Assembly: GCF_036231355.1 (NCBI RefSeq)
Contig: NZ_CP109496.1
Coordinates: 7,688,001-7,752,000, forward strand
Reading direction: 5' to 3'
Origin: Streptomyces sp. NBC_01431
GTDB lineage: Bacteria > Actinomycetota > Actinomycetes > Streptomycetales > Streptomycetaceae
DNA length: 64,000 bases
The notes beneath the pieces are model-generated. The model was not told where the DNA came from. It saw only the letters and a program-made list of their open reading frames with translations, and searched no databases. The position numbers were made by a program, and so were the translations under genes. Numbering within the stretch: position 1 is the first letter of the stretch; the number at the start of each line of letters is the position of its first letter. Below, in pieces: positions 42,342-51,385 of the stretch.

Positions 42342-44309
42342 CTAGCCGCGGAACCTGAGTACGGTGGTGAAACCCGCCGCGCCGTCGGCGAAGCCGGTGC
42401 CGACCAGCGCTGTGGCGGGTTCCTTGCGCCCGAAGCCGGCCGAGTACCAGCCCAGCGGCGGATCGGTCTCGCCGCGATGCGCCCGCCAGCGCAGCTGCTC
42501 GGGCAGGTCGAGCACCGCGGAGCGGCCCTCGCCGTCCCGGACCCAGGTGAGCACGGCCCGGTTCCCCACCAGGTCCGCGGCGACCGTCGGGCCGAGGTGG
42601 AACGCCAGGCGCACGGCCCGGCGCGGGCCGTGCACCTCGTCGACCACGCTCAACTCCTTTGCCGCGGAGGTCAGTTCCACCCGGCGGCGGTGCACGGAGT
42701 TCTGGTATCCGTCGTGCTCGGCGCACCAGCGGGCCACACCCGTGTGGGTTGTGTCCGCCACCAGGACACGGCTGCGGGCGTGCCGGGTCCACAGGAACGG
42801 TCCGCCGGAGACGGACTGGTCGGCGCCATCCAGTTGCAGGGTGTTGTGGCCGAGGGTCGAGCGGAAGTACTGCCGCCACTCGGGCTGCCCGTGGTAGCAG
42901 AACGTCCCCGGGTCAGCGAGCACGTCGACCCCGTCGTGCCGGACCTCCACGGACAGCGCGTCCGCATGGGCATGCGCGGCGATGGACAGGAAGCCGTGCG
43001 GACCGGCGTCACACCGGCACCAGATTTCTTCCGGTCCGCGCAGGATGGTCATGCCCGCGTCCGCGAAGTGGCTTGGGCGGCTTGCCGGGCGGGTCACGGA
43101 TGGCGCGGTGCCATCCTTCGAGGACGGCCGGATGAGCGCGGCAAGGAGCGGGGTGCGCACATCGGTGCCGGTCACCGCCGGCCACCAGGCGAGCCGACCG
43201 AACACGGCGTCCCCAGTGGCAAGCAGCGAGGCCCACCGGTCGGTGCCCGCGCCGTCCACGATCAGTCCGTGCCCGTCGTCCGCGTCCCCCTGGCGCGGCG
43301 GCCGCAGCCGGCTGTCCACGATGGCCGCGAGCGCGTCGGTCATCCGCAGCAGCACCAGCCGGATGGACACGGGGACCGGCACACCCGCGGCATCCGCCTC
43401 GGCCACCGCGGCCAGGGCGAGCTCCAGCACAAGTCCGTGGTACTCGGTGGCCAGCTCGCGGTTGAGGCCGGAGGCGAAGGTGTTGCCGCGCAGGTTCCGC
43501 TCCAGCGACCGCAGCGCGTCGGCCCGCCAACGCGCCGAGGAGGGGAACCACCCGAACGCGCAGGCCGCTGCGAACTGCCCGGCGGCCTCGGCGATGACGT
43601 GGTTGTTCGCCGACGACCCCCGGCTGGGGAAGGCGGCCAGCCAGCGCTGGTGGTGCCAGATCTGCTTCCGCGCCACCGGGTTGTCCTCGAACAGCCCGGC
43701 CACGCCCGGCCAGCCGTCGAGCAGCCGGCGGATCCATACCCAGGAAAGCAGCCGGATGCCCAGCTCGATGCCGCTGATCCAGTGCGCGCCGCGCAGCGGC
43801 GGGTTGGCCGACCACCATGACCGCAGGTGCTTGGCCACTCGCTCGGCGTACCGCTCGTTCCCGGTGATCGCGTAGGCGGCAGCGAGCACGGTGAGGTACT
43901 GATGCCGGGACAGCTCCCAGATCTGCTTGATGTCCCCGACCACGTCCTCGTTCCGGTACGCCACGTCGAAGGCGTAGCCCCACGGCGCCCGGCGCCCGGT
44001 CTTCGGGTCGCACCACCAGTCCGGGTCGGCCATGTCGTAGCGGGCCACCCCGAAAAACTCGGCGTGACCGTCCATCAGCCGGTCCGCCTGCGCGATGAGA
44101 CGTTTCGCGGCGTCCGGTGACACCGTGGCGATCGTCCCGGCGGGCAGTGCGGCGGTGAACCGGGCGCCGGTCACGCTCGGGCACTCCGGTCGCGCGGACC
44201 GCCATCGTCGCCTGCGCACCGCGTCGCCCACCCGGCCGCCAACCTCCCGCGGTCCCATCCGGGACAGCCGCCGCAGGTACCAGCCCGCACTCGCTGCGTT
44301 CACCGTCAT
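42342..44309 (-). CDS. heparinase II/III - alginate-lyase-like protein
   Basis: 655 residues from ATG 44309, which overlaps the previous stop by four bases. The N-terminal half is an alpha/alpha toroid with GNERYAERVAKHLRSWWSAN and SRGSSANNHVIAEAAGQFAA (Asn-His of the lyase active site). The C-terminal half is the beta-sandwich with LSIAAHAHADALSVEV (conserved HADAL), LADPGTFCYHG and HNTLQLDGADQS. The heparinase II/III family cleaves uronic-acid-containing glycans by beta-elimination. No signal peptide is evident. In many O-antigen and EPS loci this gene accompanies the bidomain dehydrogenase and an asparagine synthetase, suggesting an intracellular or editing role in uronate-containing glycans. 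Confidence 0.85.
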   Translation of the reverse strand: MTVNAASAGWYLRRLSRMGPREVGGRVGDAVRRRRWRSARPECPSVTGARFTAALPAGTIATVSPDAAKRLIAQADRLMDGHAEFFGVARYDMADPDWWCDPKTGRRAPWGYAFDVAYRNEDVVGDIKQIWELSRHQYLTVLAAAYAITGNERYAERVAKHLRSWWSANPPLRGAHWISGIELGIRLLSWVWIRRLLDGWPGVAGLFEDNPVARKQIWHHQRWLAAFPSRGSSANNHVIAEAAGQFAAACAFGWFPSSARWRADALRSLERNLRGNTFASGLNRELATEYHGLVLELALAAVAEADAAGVPVPVSIRLVLLRMTDALAAIVDSRLRPPRQGDADDGHGLIVDGAGTDRWASLLATGDAVFGRLAWWPAVTGTDVRTPLLAALIRPSSKDGTAPSVTRPASRPSHFADAGMTILRGPEEIWCRCDAGPHGFLSIAAHAHADALSVEVRHDGVDVLADPGTFCYHGQPEWRQYFRSTLGHNTLQLDGADQSVSGGPFLWTRHARSRVLVADTTHTGVARWCAEHDGYQNSVHRRRVELTSAAKELSVVDEVHGPRRAVRLAFHLGPTVAADLVGNRAVLTWVRDGEGRSAVLDLPEQLRWRAHRGETDPPLGWYSAGFGRKEPATALVGTGFADGAAGFTTVLRFRG

Positions 44310-46498
44310 CGCGCCCCCGCCAACGTCACCGGCGCGCCGCCGACCAGGCCGGCCTGCACGGCGAGGGTGGCCGCCGTAGTGGCGACCAGCGACTCCAGCG
44401 GCACCGGCATCGGTCCGCCGGTCCGCACGGCCTTGATGAACGCGGCCAGTTCGGCGGCCTGGCCCTTGTCCCGGGCCTTGGGCAGCCGCGAACTGACCCA
44501 CCGCTTGCGGCCGTAGACCGCGGCACGGACGAAGTCGTCGAGCCGCAGCACCTTGCCGTCCGCGACCAGGTCCAGCGTCTCCTTGGGGAAGCCGGGCGCG
44601 CCGGAGGTGACGTAGCTGATGGTGGCGGTGGACCCGTCCGGGTAGCGCAGCACGACCTGTAGGTCCTCGTTGCCGGAGGCGGCGACCGCGTACACCGAGA
44701 CCGGGTCGGCCGCGAGCAGCCAGCTCACCGTGTCGATGAAGTGCCCGCCCTCCCCGGCGAACCGCGAGCCCTCGGTGCCCTGTTGGAGGTACCAGCTGCC
44801 GTGGTCAAGACGGCCCGCGTTGACCAGGTAGCGGACGCTCGCCGCTCCGGTCCGGGCGCCGAACCGCTTCCTGGCCTCCTGCAGCAGCGGCGCGAACCGG
44901 CGGTTGAAGCCCACTTGGAGCCGGTCGTTGCCGGACTCCTCCACCGCCGCGAGCACGCCGGCCAGCTCGTCCTCGGTGAGCGCAAGGGGCTTCTCCACGA
45001 ACACCGCCTTGCCGGCGAGGAGTGCCCTTCGGGTCAGTTCGGCGTGCGAGCTGTGCCGGGTGACCACGAACACCGCGTCGATGGACGGGTCGCCGAGCAC
45101 GGCGTCGAGATCGGTGGTCGCCCCGGCGAACCCGAACTTCCGCTGCGCGTTGGCCGCGGACAGCGCCGTCGTGGTGACGACGGTCGACAACTCGACGCCG
45201 TCGCGCTGTGCCAGGTGCGGCAGCAGCATCGACGTCGCGTAGTTTCCCGCGCCGACGAAGGCCAGCCGCACCGGCGCCCCGACGGGCCGGGCCGGGGCGG
45301 ACACCGGGCCGCTGCGTCGTTTCACCGCGGGCACGGCCACTGCCGGGGCCGCCGCCTCTGCAGCCCGGTCCGGGCGGTCGGGGTACCGGAACAGCACGGC
45401 CACGGCCTTCAGGTCGCCGTCCTTCAGACGCTGGTACGTCTCGACGGCGTCATCGAAGTGGGCCGTGTGGGAGACCAAGGGCTCCACGTCGATGCGGCCG
45501 CGGGCGAGGAGATCGAGGAAGCACGCCAGGTTGCGGCGCTCGGTCCAGCGCACGTAGCCGATCGGGTAATCCCGCCCATCGAGTTCGTACTCCGGGTCAT
45601 AGCGCCCGGGGCCGTAACTGCGGGAGAACCGGACGTCGAGCTCTTTCTCGTAGTACGCGTTCCACGGCAGGTCCAGGCGGCACTTGCCGATGTCGACGAC
45701 CCGGCCGCGGTCCCGGCAGAGCCGGGCGGCCAGCTCGACGGGCTGGTTGCTGCCGCCGCCGGCGGCCAGATACACCTGGTCCACGCCGTGACCACCCGTG
45801 AGTTCGGCGACGGCAGCTTCCACGGCCGCGGACGCGGGGTCACCGCAAGCCGCGGCGCCCAGACGTTCGGCGAGCTCGCAGCGCACCGGGTCGGGGTCGA
45901 CCCCGACGACGCGGACCCCCGAGGCGGCGAGGAGTTGCACCACCAACTGCCCGATCAGCCCGAGGCCGATGACCAGCGCCACATCGCCGAGCTGTGACTC
46001 GCCGCGGCGGACCCCCTGCAACGCGATGGACCCGACGGTGCCGAAGGCCGCGGGCCGCGACGCCAGGCCGTCCGGCACTGGGGCGTAGAGGTTCTTCGGC
46101 ACCCAGTTCAACTCGGCATGCAACGCGTGCTCATTGCCGGCGCAGGCCACGAGGTCGCCGACCTTCACATCGTCTATCCCGGCGCCGACCTGCTCGACCA
46201 CCCCGCACAGCGAGTAGCCGAGCGGCGTGTAGGAGTCCAGCTTGCCCATCACCTTGCGGTAGGTGGCGCCCACCCCGTTGGTGGCCACGCTCTGTGCGAC
46301 CTTGGCCACCTGGTCCGGCCGGGAACGGGCCTTGCCCAGCATCGACATGCCGGCCTCGGACACCTTCATCAGCTCGGTCCCGGTGGATATCAGCGAGAAG
46401 GCGCTCCGGACCAGTACACCGCCCGGCTTGCACCCCGGCACCGGCACGTCGAGCACCGCCAGCTCGCCACTCTTGTAGTTCTGCACAACCTGCTTCAC
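44306..46498 (-). CDS. bidomain dehydrogenase: MDR + Gfo/Idh/MocA
   Basis: 730 residues. Residues 1-370 are a zinc-type medium-chain dehydrogenase with LISTGTELMKVSE, GYSLCGVVEQVGAG and the cofactor loop VIGLGLIGQLVVQLL. Residues 405-720 are a Gfo/Idh/MocA oxidoreductase with VRLAFVGAGNYATSMLLPHL, EKPLALTEDE and GGHFIDTVSWLL. The fused form recurs in EPS and O-antigen clusters next to heparinase-like genes and probably oxidises and re-reduces a sugar carbon. GTG 46498 has an AGGAG site five to six bases upstream and lies 28 bases after the asparagine synthetase stop. Confidence 0.85.
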   Translation of the reverse strand: MKQVVQNYKSGELAVLDVPVPGCKPGGVLVRSAFSLISTGTELMKVSEAGMSMLGKARSRPDQVAKVAQSVATNGVGATYRKVMGKLDSYTPLGYSLCGVVEQVGAGIDDVKVGDLVACAGNEHALHAELNWVPKNLYAPVPDGLASRPAAFGTVGSIALQGVRRGESQLGDVALVIGLGLIGQLVVQLLAASGVRVVGVDPDPVRCELAERLGAAACGDPASAAVEAAVAELTGGHGVDQVYLAAGGGSNQPVELAARLCRDRGRVVDIGKCRLDLPWNAYYEKELDVRFSRSYGPGRYDPEYELDGRDYPIGYVRWTERRNLACFLDLLARGRIDVEPLVSHTAHFDDAVETYQRLKDGDLKAVAVLFRYPDRPDRAAEAAAPAVAVPAVKRRSGPVSAPARPVGAPVRLAFVGAGNYATSMLLPHLAQRDGVELSTVVTTTALSAANAQRKFGFAGATTDLDAVLGDPSIDAVFVVTRHSSHAELTRRALLAGKAVFVEKPLALTEDELAGVLAAVEESGNDRLQVGFNRRFAPLLQEARKRFGARTGAASVRYLVNAGRLDHGSWYLQQGTEGSRFAGEGGHFIDTVSWLLAADPVSVYAVAASGNEDLQVVLRYPDGSTATISYVTSGAPGFPKETLDLVADGKVLRLDDFVRAAVYGRKRWVSSRLPKARDKGQAAELAAFIKAVRTGGPMPVPLESLVATTAATLAVQAGLVGGAPVTLAGAR

Positions 46499-46526
46499 CC
46501 GAACTCCTCTTAATTCCTACGCATGG

Positions 46527-48446
46527 TCAAGCGAGGCCGGACCCGGAGGTCGCGCCGCGATACCAGTACTCGAGGGTCAGCACATGCCACAGATGCTTGG
46601 AGAAGTCCCGCCGCCCGGCGGCGTCCTCGGCCACCATCCGCGCCAGCGCGTCGCGGCGCAGGAAACCGGAACGGACGAGCACGCCGTCGTTCACCACTTC
46701 GCGCACCAGCGGTGCCAAATCCCGGCTCATCCAGGCGCGCAGCGGGGCGCTGAACAGTCCCTTGGGCCGGTACACGATCTCCCGGGGCAGGATCGAGGTG
46801 GCCGCCTCCTTCAGTACGGCCTTGCCCTGACGTCCGACGATCTTGCGATCGCCGGGCACGGTGAAGGCCGCCTTGACCACCTCGACGTCCACGTACGGCA
46901 CCCGCACCTCGGTCGACGCGGCCATGCTCGACCGGTCCGTGTACGCGAGGTTCAGGCCCGGCAGAAACATCCGGGCATCTCCCAGGCACATGCGGTTGAC
47001 GAAGTCGTCGAGGTCGTTGTCCTGGTAGATGTCCGCGTGCTCGGTGAGCACGTCCTCGACGGTCCCGGCCAGGTCCGGATTGACCAGGGCGAGCAGGTCG
47101 TCCTGGTCGTACATGGTGTAGCTGCGCCGGAACGCGGTCTCCTCCGGCAGATCGGCGAAGGAGAGGAACCGCTTGGCGAAGCGCACCGACCGGTACCCCC
47201 GGCGGGAGGTGGCGACCGGCAGCCGGTCCACGGCCGCGGACAGGCCGCGCCGCAGGGGGCGCGGGATGCGCTGGTAGCGCAGCGCGAGCAGGTTGGCCAC
47301 ATGTTTGCGGTAACCGGCGAACAGCTCGTCGGCGCCCATCCCCGACAGCATCACCTTGACCCCGGCCTCCCGGGCTGCCGAGCAGATCAGGAAGGTGTTG
47401 ATCGCGGCGGGGTCACCGATCGGCTCGTCCAGGTGGTACGTCATCTGCGGCAGCAGGTCGAGCACATTCGGAGCGATCTCGATCTCATGCAGGTCGATGC
47501 CGAAGCGCTCGGCGACCTGTCTGGCATAGCGCAGGTCGTCCGGCATCGCCTCGAACCTGGCGTCCTCGGTGCGGAATCCGATCGTGTAAGCGGAGATCCC
47601 GGGCTGGTGGCGGGCCGCCAGCGCGGTCAGGTAGCTGGAGTCGAGCCCGCCGGAGAGGAAGGTCGCCACGGGTACGTCGGAGAGCAGATGCCGCCGATTC
47701 GACTCCTCGACGATGGCAGCCACGTCCGGCTGCTCGCCGCCCCGGGCCCGCTCTGCGGCCTCGGCGGCGACGTCACGGAGGTTCCAGAACCGGGCGCGCT
47801 CCACCCGGCCGTCGGGCCGGCACCTTAGCCAGCTCCCCGGCGGCAGCTTCTCCACTTCGCGAAACGCGCAACGGGAGTCCGGCACCCAGTAGTACAGCAG
47901 CGAGGCCACCAGCGCCGCATCGTCCACTCGCAGCGACCCGCCGGTCACGGCGGCCAGCGCCTTGAGCTCGGAGGCGAACACCAGACCCTCGCCGCGCCGG
48001 AGCAGGAACAGCGGCTTGATGCCGAGCTGGTCACGGGCGAGCACCAGGTCACCGGTCTGCTCATCGAAGATCGCGAACGCGAACATGCCGCGTAGCCGGG
48101 GCAGGCAGTCCGTGCCCCAGCGCCGCCAGGCCTCAAGGAGTACCTCGGTGTCGGAGGTGCCGCGAAAGCGCACCCCAGCGGCTGCCAGCTCGGCACGCAG
48201 ATCGGGCGCGTTGTACAGCTCGCCGTTGTACGTCAGGGCGAGGCCGCCCGAGACCATCGGCTGGGCGCCGGTCTCCGACAGGTCGACGATGGCCAGTCGG
48301 CGGTGGCCGAGGTGCACTTCGCCGTCTCCGGCGGGGTGGCTGTACCGGCCCGCGCCGTCCGGACCGCGGTGGGCGAGGGTATCGGTGAGCCGGTCGGTCA
48401 CTGCCTTCCCGTCCGGCCATCGGTACGTTCCTGTGATCCCACACAT
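46527..48446 (-). CDS. asnB: asparagine synthetase-like amidotransferase
   Basis: 639 residues. MCGITG places the nucleophilic Cys right after the start Met, which fixes the start. The class II glutaminase domain (LAHRGPDGAG, YNGELYN) spans residues 1-210. The synthetase domain follows with the pyrophosphatase loop FLSGGLDSSYLTAL and MLSGMGADELFAGY. In EPS and O-antigen operons such homologues amidate uronic acids (WbpS-like) rather than making asparagine. With an AlgD-like dehydrogenase earlier in the operon, formation of a hexuronamide is a reasonable inference. The gene starts three bases after the preceding Wzz-like stop. Confidence 0.85.
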   Translation of the reverse strand: MCGITGTYRWPDGKAVTDRLTDTLAHRGPDGAGRYSHPAGDGEVHLGHRRLAIVDLSETGAQPMVSGGLALTYNGELYNAPDLRAELAAAGVRFRGTSDTEVLLEAWRRWGTDCLPRLRGMFAFAIFDEQTGDLVLARDQLGIKPLFLLRRGEGLVFASELKALAAVTGGSLRVDDAALVASLLYYWVPDSRCAFREVEKLPPGSWLRCRPDGRVERARFWNLRDVAAEAAERARGGEQPDVAAIVEESNRRHLLSDVPVATFLSGGLDSSYLTALAARHQPGISAYTIGFRTEDARFEAMPDDLRYARQVAERFGIDLHEIEIAPNVLDLLPQMTYHLDEPIGDPAAINTFLICSAAREAGVKVMLSGMGADELFAGYRKHVANLLALRYQRIPRPLRRGLSAAVDRLPVATSRRGYRSVRFAKRFLSFADLPEETAFRRSYTMYDQDDLLALVNPDLAGTVEDVLTEHADIYQDNDLDDFVNRMCLGDARMFLPGLNLAYTDRSSMAASTEVRVPYVDVEVVKAAFTVPGDRKIVGRQGKAVLKEAATSILPREIVYRPKGLFSAPLRAWMSRDLAPLVREVVNDGVLVRSGFLRRDALARMVAEDAAGRRDFSKHLWHVLTLEYWYRGATSGSGLA

Positions 48447-48449
48447 CTT

Positions 48450-49979
48450 CTACCGCGCCTCCTGGTCGCTGTCCGGGACCCGCGCGGCCGGCATCGACGG
48501 CCGCTCCTTGCGCAGCCGGCCCGTCCCGTTCTGCCGGACCGACAGCTCGTGATGGCCGCGCAGCGCCGTGTGCAGCCCGTCCCACAGCGTGCCGTCGGTC
48601 CGGTCACGGGGATCGGGGTCGATCAGCACCACACCGATCACCGGAATGCGCTGGTCCGCGAGTTGGCGCGCCACGGTGTGCAGCCATGCGGCGCTGCCAT
48701 GCCCGGCACGCACGACGAGCACGGTCCGGCTACCGAGGTACTGGAGGTCGCTCCACGCCGTGCCGGGGGCGACCGAGCCGACGCCCAGCCGGCGCACCCG
48801 GTGCGGCATGGCCGCGGCACGCTCGCCGCTGACCACGGCCGGGCCTCCCGGCTCCTGGCGGCTGTTGGCGAGCTCCGCGCCGGGAAGGCCGTCGATGACG
48901 ACCACTGGCCCGTCCGCCGCCAGTGTGCTGGCGACGTCAAGGGCGATCACACTCGTGCTGCGCGCACAGCCCAGTTCCAGCAGCGACACCGGCCCCGTGG
49001 AGCCGCGCACGGTGCGGGCCAGGGTCGTGGTGAGCCGTTCGCCCGCCGCCCGGACCTGTCGGCGCTGCCACAGCCCGGCCGGCCGGCGGGGCGCGCGGCG
49101 CAGCTCCGCGATGACCGAGGCGCCCAGGTTCGCCGCGATCTCCCGGCGCAGCACGGGGCGGTCCGCCACCACCGTGCCGACCGCGGCCAGCGAGAGCCCG
49201 AGGACGAGCCCGAGGACGAGCCCGATCGCGGCGTTGGTGAGAGCGGCCCTGGGCAGGGAGTGCCGCACCGCGCTCGGGGCATCCACGATCTGCGTGCCGG
49301 CGATGAGTTGGGGCGTGCCGGTGCGCGCCTCGGCGGCGCGCTGGTCGAAATCGGTGATCCGCGAGCTGAGTTCGGCCCGCCGGGCGAAGAGTGACTCGAT
49401 GCTCGCCGACGCCTTCGGATCGCTACCCGGCGCCCGGTTCCCGATCTCCTTGTTGACCTGGGCGAGTTCGCCCTGCAGGCGGTCACGCTGGTCGAGCAGG
49501 GCCTTGGCCTGGGCATCCGAGGCTTCCTGAACCCGCCGCACGTGATTCGCGACGAACGCATCGGCCAACGCCTTCGCGCGAGCCACCGCTTGCGCATCGC
49601 TGCCGCCCGTCACGGTGATCTGCAACAGGTTGTTGGTCAAGCCGGTGCCCCCGTAATCCCGCATGAAGTCCTCAGGGCGTTCCGGGGACTTGAGGGACTG
49701 CAGAGCCGCGTCGGCGATCCGGGTGGTCTGCAGCAGCGCGACATCGGTGCGGATCAGCGTTCCGGGGTCGTTGGGCTGGTCTCCCTCGTGCGCGACCAGC
49801 ACCTTGGTCACCGCGGTCGGCGGCGGCGGCAGCAGGACCGCCACCGCCGCGCCGACCAGCAGCCCCAGCAGCGCCAGGGAGCACCAGAGGCGACGGCGCC
49901 TGCGCACCGCCACCACCAGGGCGTGCAGATCAAGGAGGGGAACCGAGGACACCGACTCCGAATTCCTGCTCGTCGTCAC
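48450..49979 (-). CDS. Wzz/BY-kinase-like chain-length protein (second copy)
   Basis: From GTG 49979, which overlaps the first Wzz gene by four bases, the product has 509 residues. A transmembrane helix (WCSLALLGLLVGAAVAVLLPP) comes early. A periplasmic coiled-coil follows (ALLDQRDRLQGELAQVNKEI), then a second helix LTNAAIGLVLGLVLGLSLAA. The cytoplasmic C-terminal domain has VVVIDGLPGAELAN and VVLIDPDPRDRTD-like Rossmann strands but no intact Walker A lysine loop. It therefore resembles a Wzz fused to a degenerate BY-kinase-type ATPase. Role: control of polymer length and export with the neighbouring Wzz. Confidence 0.75.
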   Translation of the reverse strand: MTTSRNSESVSSVPLLDLHALVVAVRRRRRLWCSLALLGLLVGAAVAVLLPPPPTAVTKVLVAHEGDQPNDPGTLIRTDVALLQTTRIADAALQSLKSPERPEDFMRDYGGTGLTNNLLQITVTGGSDAQAVARAKALADAFVANHVRRVQEASDAQAKALLDQRDRLQGELAQVNKEIGNRAPGSDPKASASIESLFARRAELSSRITDFDQRAAEARTGTPQLIAGTQIVDAPSAVRHSLPRAALTNAAIGLVLGLVLGLSLAAVGTVVADRPVLRREIAANLGASVIAELRRAPRRPAGLWQRRQVRAAGERLTTTLARTVRGSTGPVSLLELGCARSTSVIALDVASTLAADGPVVVIDGLPGAELANSRQEPGGPAVVSGERAAAMPHRVRRLGVGSVAPGTAWSDLQYLGSRTVLVVRAGHGSAAWLHTVARQLADQRIPVIGVVLIDPDPRDRTDGTLWDGLHTALRGHHELSVRQNGTGRLRKERPSMPAARVPDSDQEAR

Positions 49980-51385
49980 ACGGAACCTCCCCACGCCTGG
50001 CCGCGAGCCGCGAGCGTCAGGGCGCCGCCGTCCGGGGGCTGTTCGGCAGACCGCGCCGGACGGGCCAGGACCGGGCCGGCGATGACGATGCCGACGACCT
50101 CGTGCCTGCCGTCAGCACACGCCTCGGCGATGCCCGCGAGCTCCTCAGCCGTCCAGCTGCCCGCGCTGAGCACGACCAGGGCACCGGACTCGGTCTCGCG
50201 GTCCGGCACGATCGGCTGGGACACCGAAACCCCCACCACCCGCAGCTTGGGGTATCCCCTGCTCGAAGAGCTTGGGGAAGGACCAGCGTCGGCCTCGGCG
50301 ACGAGTTGCTCGGCAGCTTGCCGGGCGATCTCGTCGCCGTCCGGCACGATGACCAACAGCCGCCGAGAATCGGGCAGTTGATCCCGGAGGTGAGCGCACA
50401 CCCGCCGGTAGCGGATCCGCCTGCCGGCCTCGTCGCCGGACGTCTGCGGGGTCGGTGTGTCCCACCGGGTGTCGACGCCGAGCAGCCGGCGGATCCAGGC
50501 CCGCGCGCCCCGGCCCTTCGGGCGGTGCGGGTGCCGTTCACCAGGTACATCGACGGTGCCGAGCAGCACCGAGCCCAGCGCTGCGGCGATCTCCGGTTCC
50601 GAGCGCAGCCGACGATTCATCCGGGCGGCGACGAGATGGCCGATGACTGCGAGCAGGATGAACAGCAGCGCCCCGGCGCCGATGAGCTGCATCCTCGTCG
50701 GCGGTGCCTGGCTGGTCGGCCGGGCCGCGGGCCCCATGACGACCATGCCGGCCTTGTTGGCCGCCGGGTCGGCCTTGTCCAGTTTCTTCATGGCGTCCGC
50801 CAGCCCGGTGCGCAGCTTTTCGAGCTCGGTGCGGGCCTGCACGCTCTCCACGGTCTGCCCGGGATCGGCCGCATTGGCCAGGTCGGTGATGCGCTGGTTG
50901 GTCTCCGCCACCTGCTGCCGCAGTGCCCCGGGCCCGGTGGCCGCGCCGGGGTCGGTGCTGTCGCCCGCGATCCGCGCGGCGAACGTGACGAATTGCTGGG
51001 CCACCTGGTCGGAGAGCCGCTGCGCGCGCTCCGGGGTGTCGGCCGTGCCCGAGATCTTGATGATGTTCCCGTCGGTGGCGCTGGCGCTCACTCGACCCAG
51101 CAGGTCGCTGCCGCTGACGCCCGTCCAGCCGAGCGCGGCGGCCGCGCGGTCGACCACCGCCGAACTGGCCGCGATCTCCGCCTGGGTCAGCAGCTCGCGG
51201 TCCTCCCACTGCCCCGGCAGCAGTACCGATGCCGACGCCGTGTAACGCGGTGGGAACAGCACCGAGGTGCCATAGCCGACGAGCGCGCCCACCAGGGCGA
51301 GGATGGCGAGAAGCCGCCAGCGCCGGCGGAGAATCCGCCCGATCGTGACCAGGCGTATCGTGTCATCGCTCAACGGCGCGGCCAC
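49976..51385 (-). CDS. Wzz-like chain-length regulator
   Basis: 469 residues with the Wzz topology. A first helix (LLAILALVGALVGYGTSVLF) is followed by the PPRYTASASVLLP strand, then a periplasmic region with helices (GALRQQVAETNQRITDLANA, VQARTELEKLRTGLADAMKK). A second helix, MQLIGAGALLFILLAVIGHL, leads into a cytoplasmic domain. That domain looks like a Rossmann fold (LLVIVPDGDEIARQAAEQLV) without Walker motifs. GTG 51385 is given as start; TTG 51373, which overlaps the GT4 stop as TTGA and has AGAGG at a fitting distance, is at least as likely. It pairs with the following Wzz-like protein. Confidence 0.75.
   Translation of the reverse strand: MAAPLSDDTIRLVTIGRILRRRWRLLAILALVGALVGYGTSVLFPPRYTASASVLLPGQWEDRELLTQAEIAASSAVVDRAAAALGWTGVSGSDLLGRVSASATDGNIIKISGTADTPERAQRLSDQVAQQFVTFAARIAGDSTDPGAATGPGALRQQVAETNQRITDLANAADPGQTVESVQARTELEKLRTGLADAMKKLDKADPAANKAGMVVMGPAARPTSQAPPTRMQLIGAGALLFILLAVIGHLVAARMNRRLRSEPEIAAALGSVLLGTVDVPGERHPHRPKGRGARAWIRRLLGVDTRWDTPTPQTSGDEAGRRIRYRRVCAHLRDQLPDSRRLLVIVPDGDEIARQAAEQLVAEADAGPSPSSSSRGYPKLRVVGVSVSQPIVPDRETESGALVVLSAGSWTAEELAGIAEACADGRHEVVGIVIAGPVLARPARSAEQPPDGGALTLAARGQAWGGSV

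Noticed and set aside
42477..43820. 447-residue plus-strand frame opposite the heparinase-like gene
   Set aside because: The minus frame carries conserved HADAL and NNHVIAEA motifs; this one has a biased Arg/Pro/Gly composition only.
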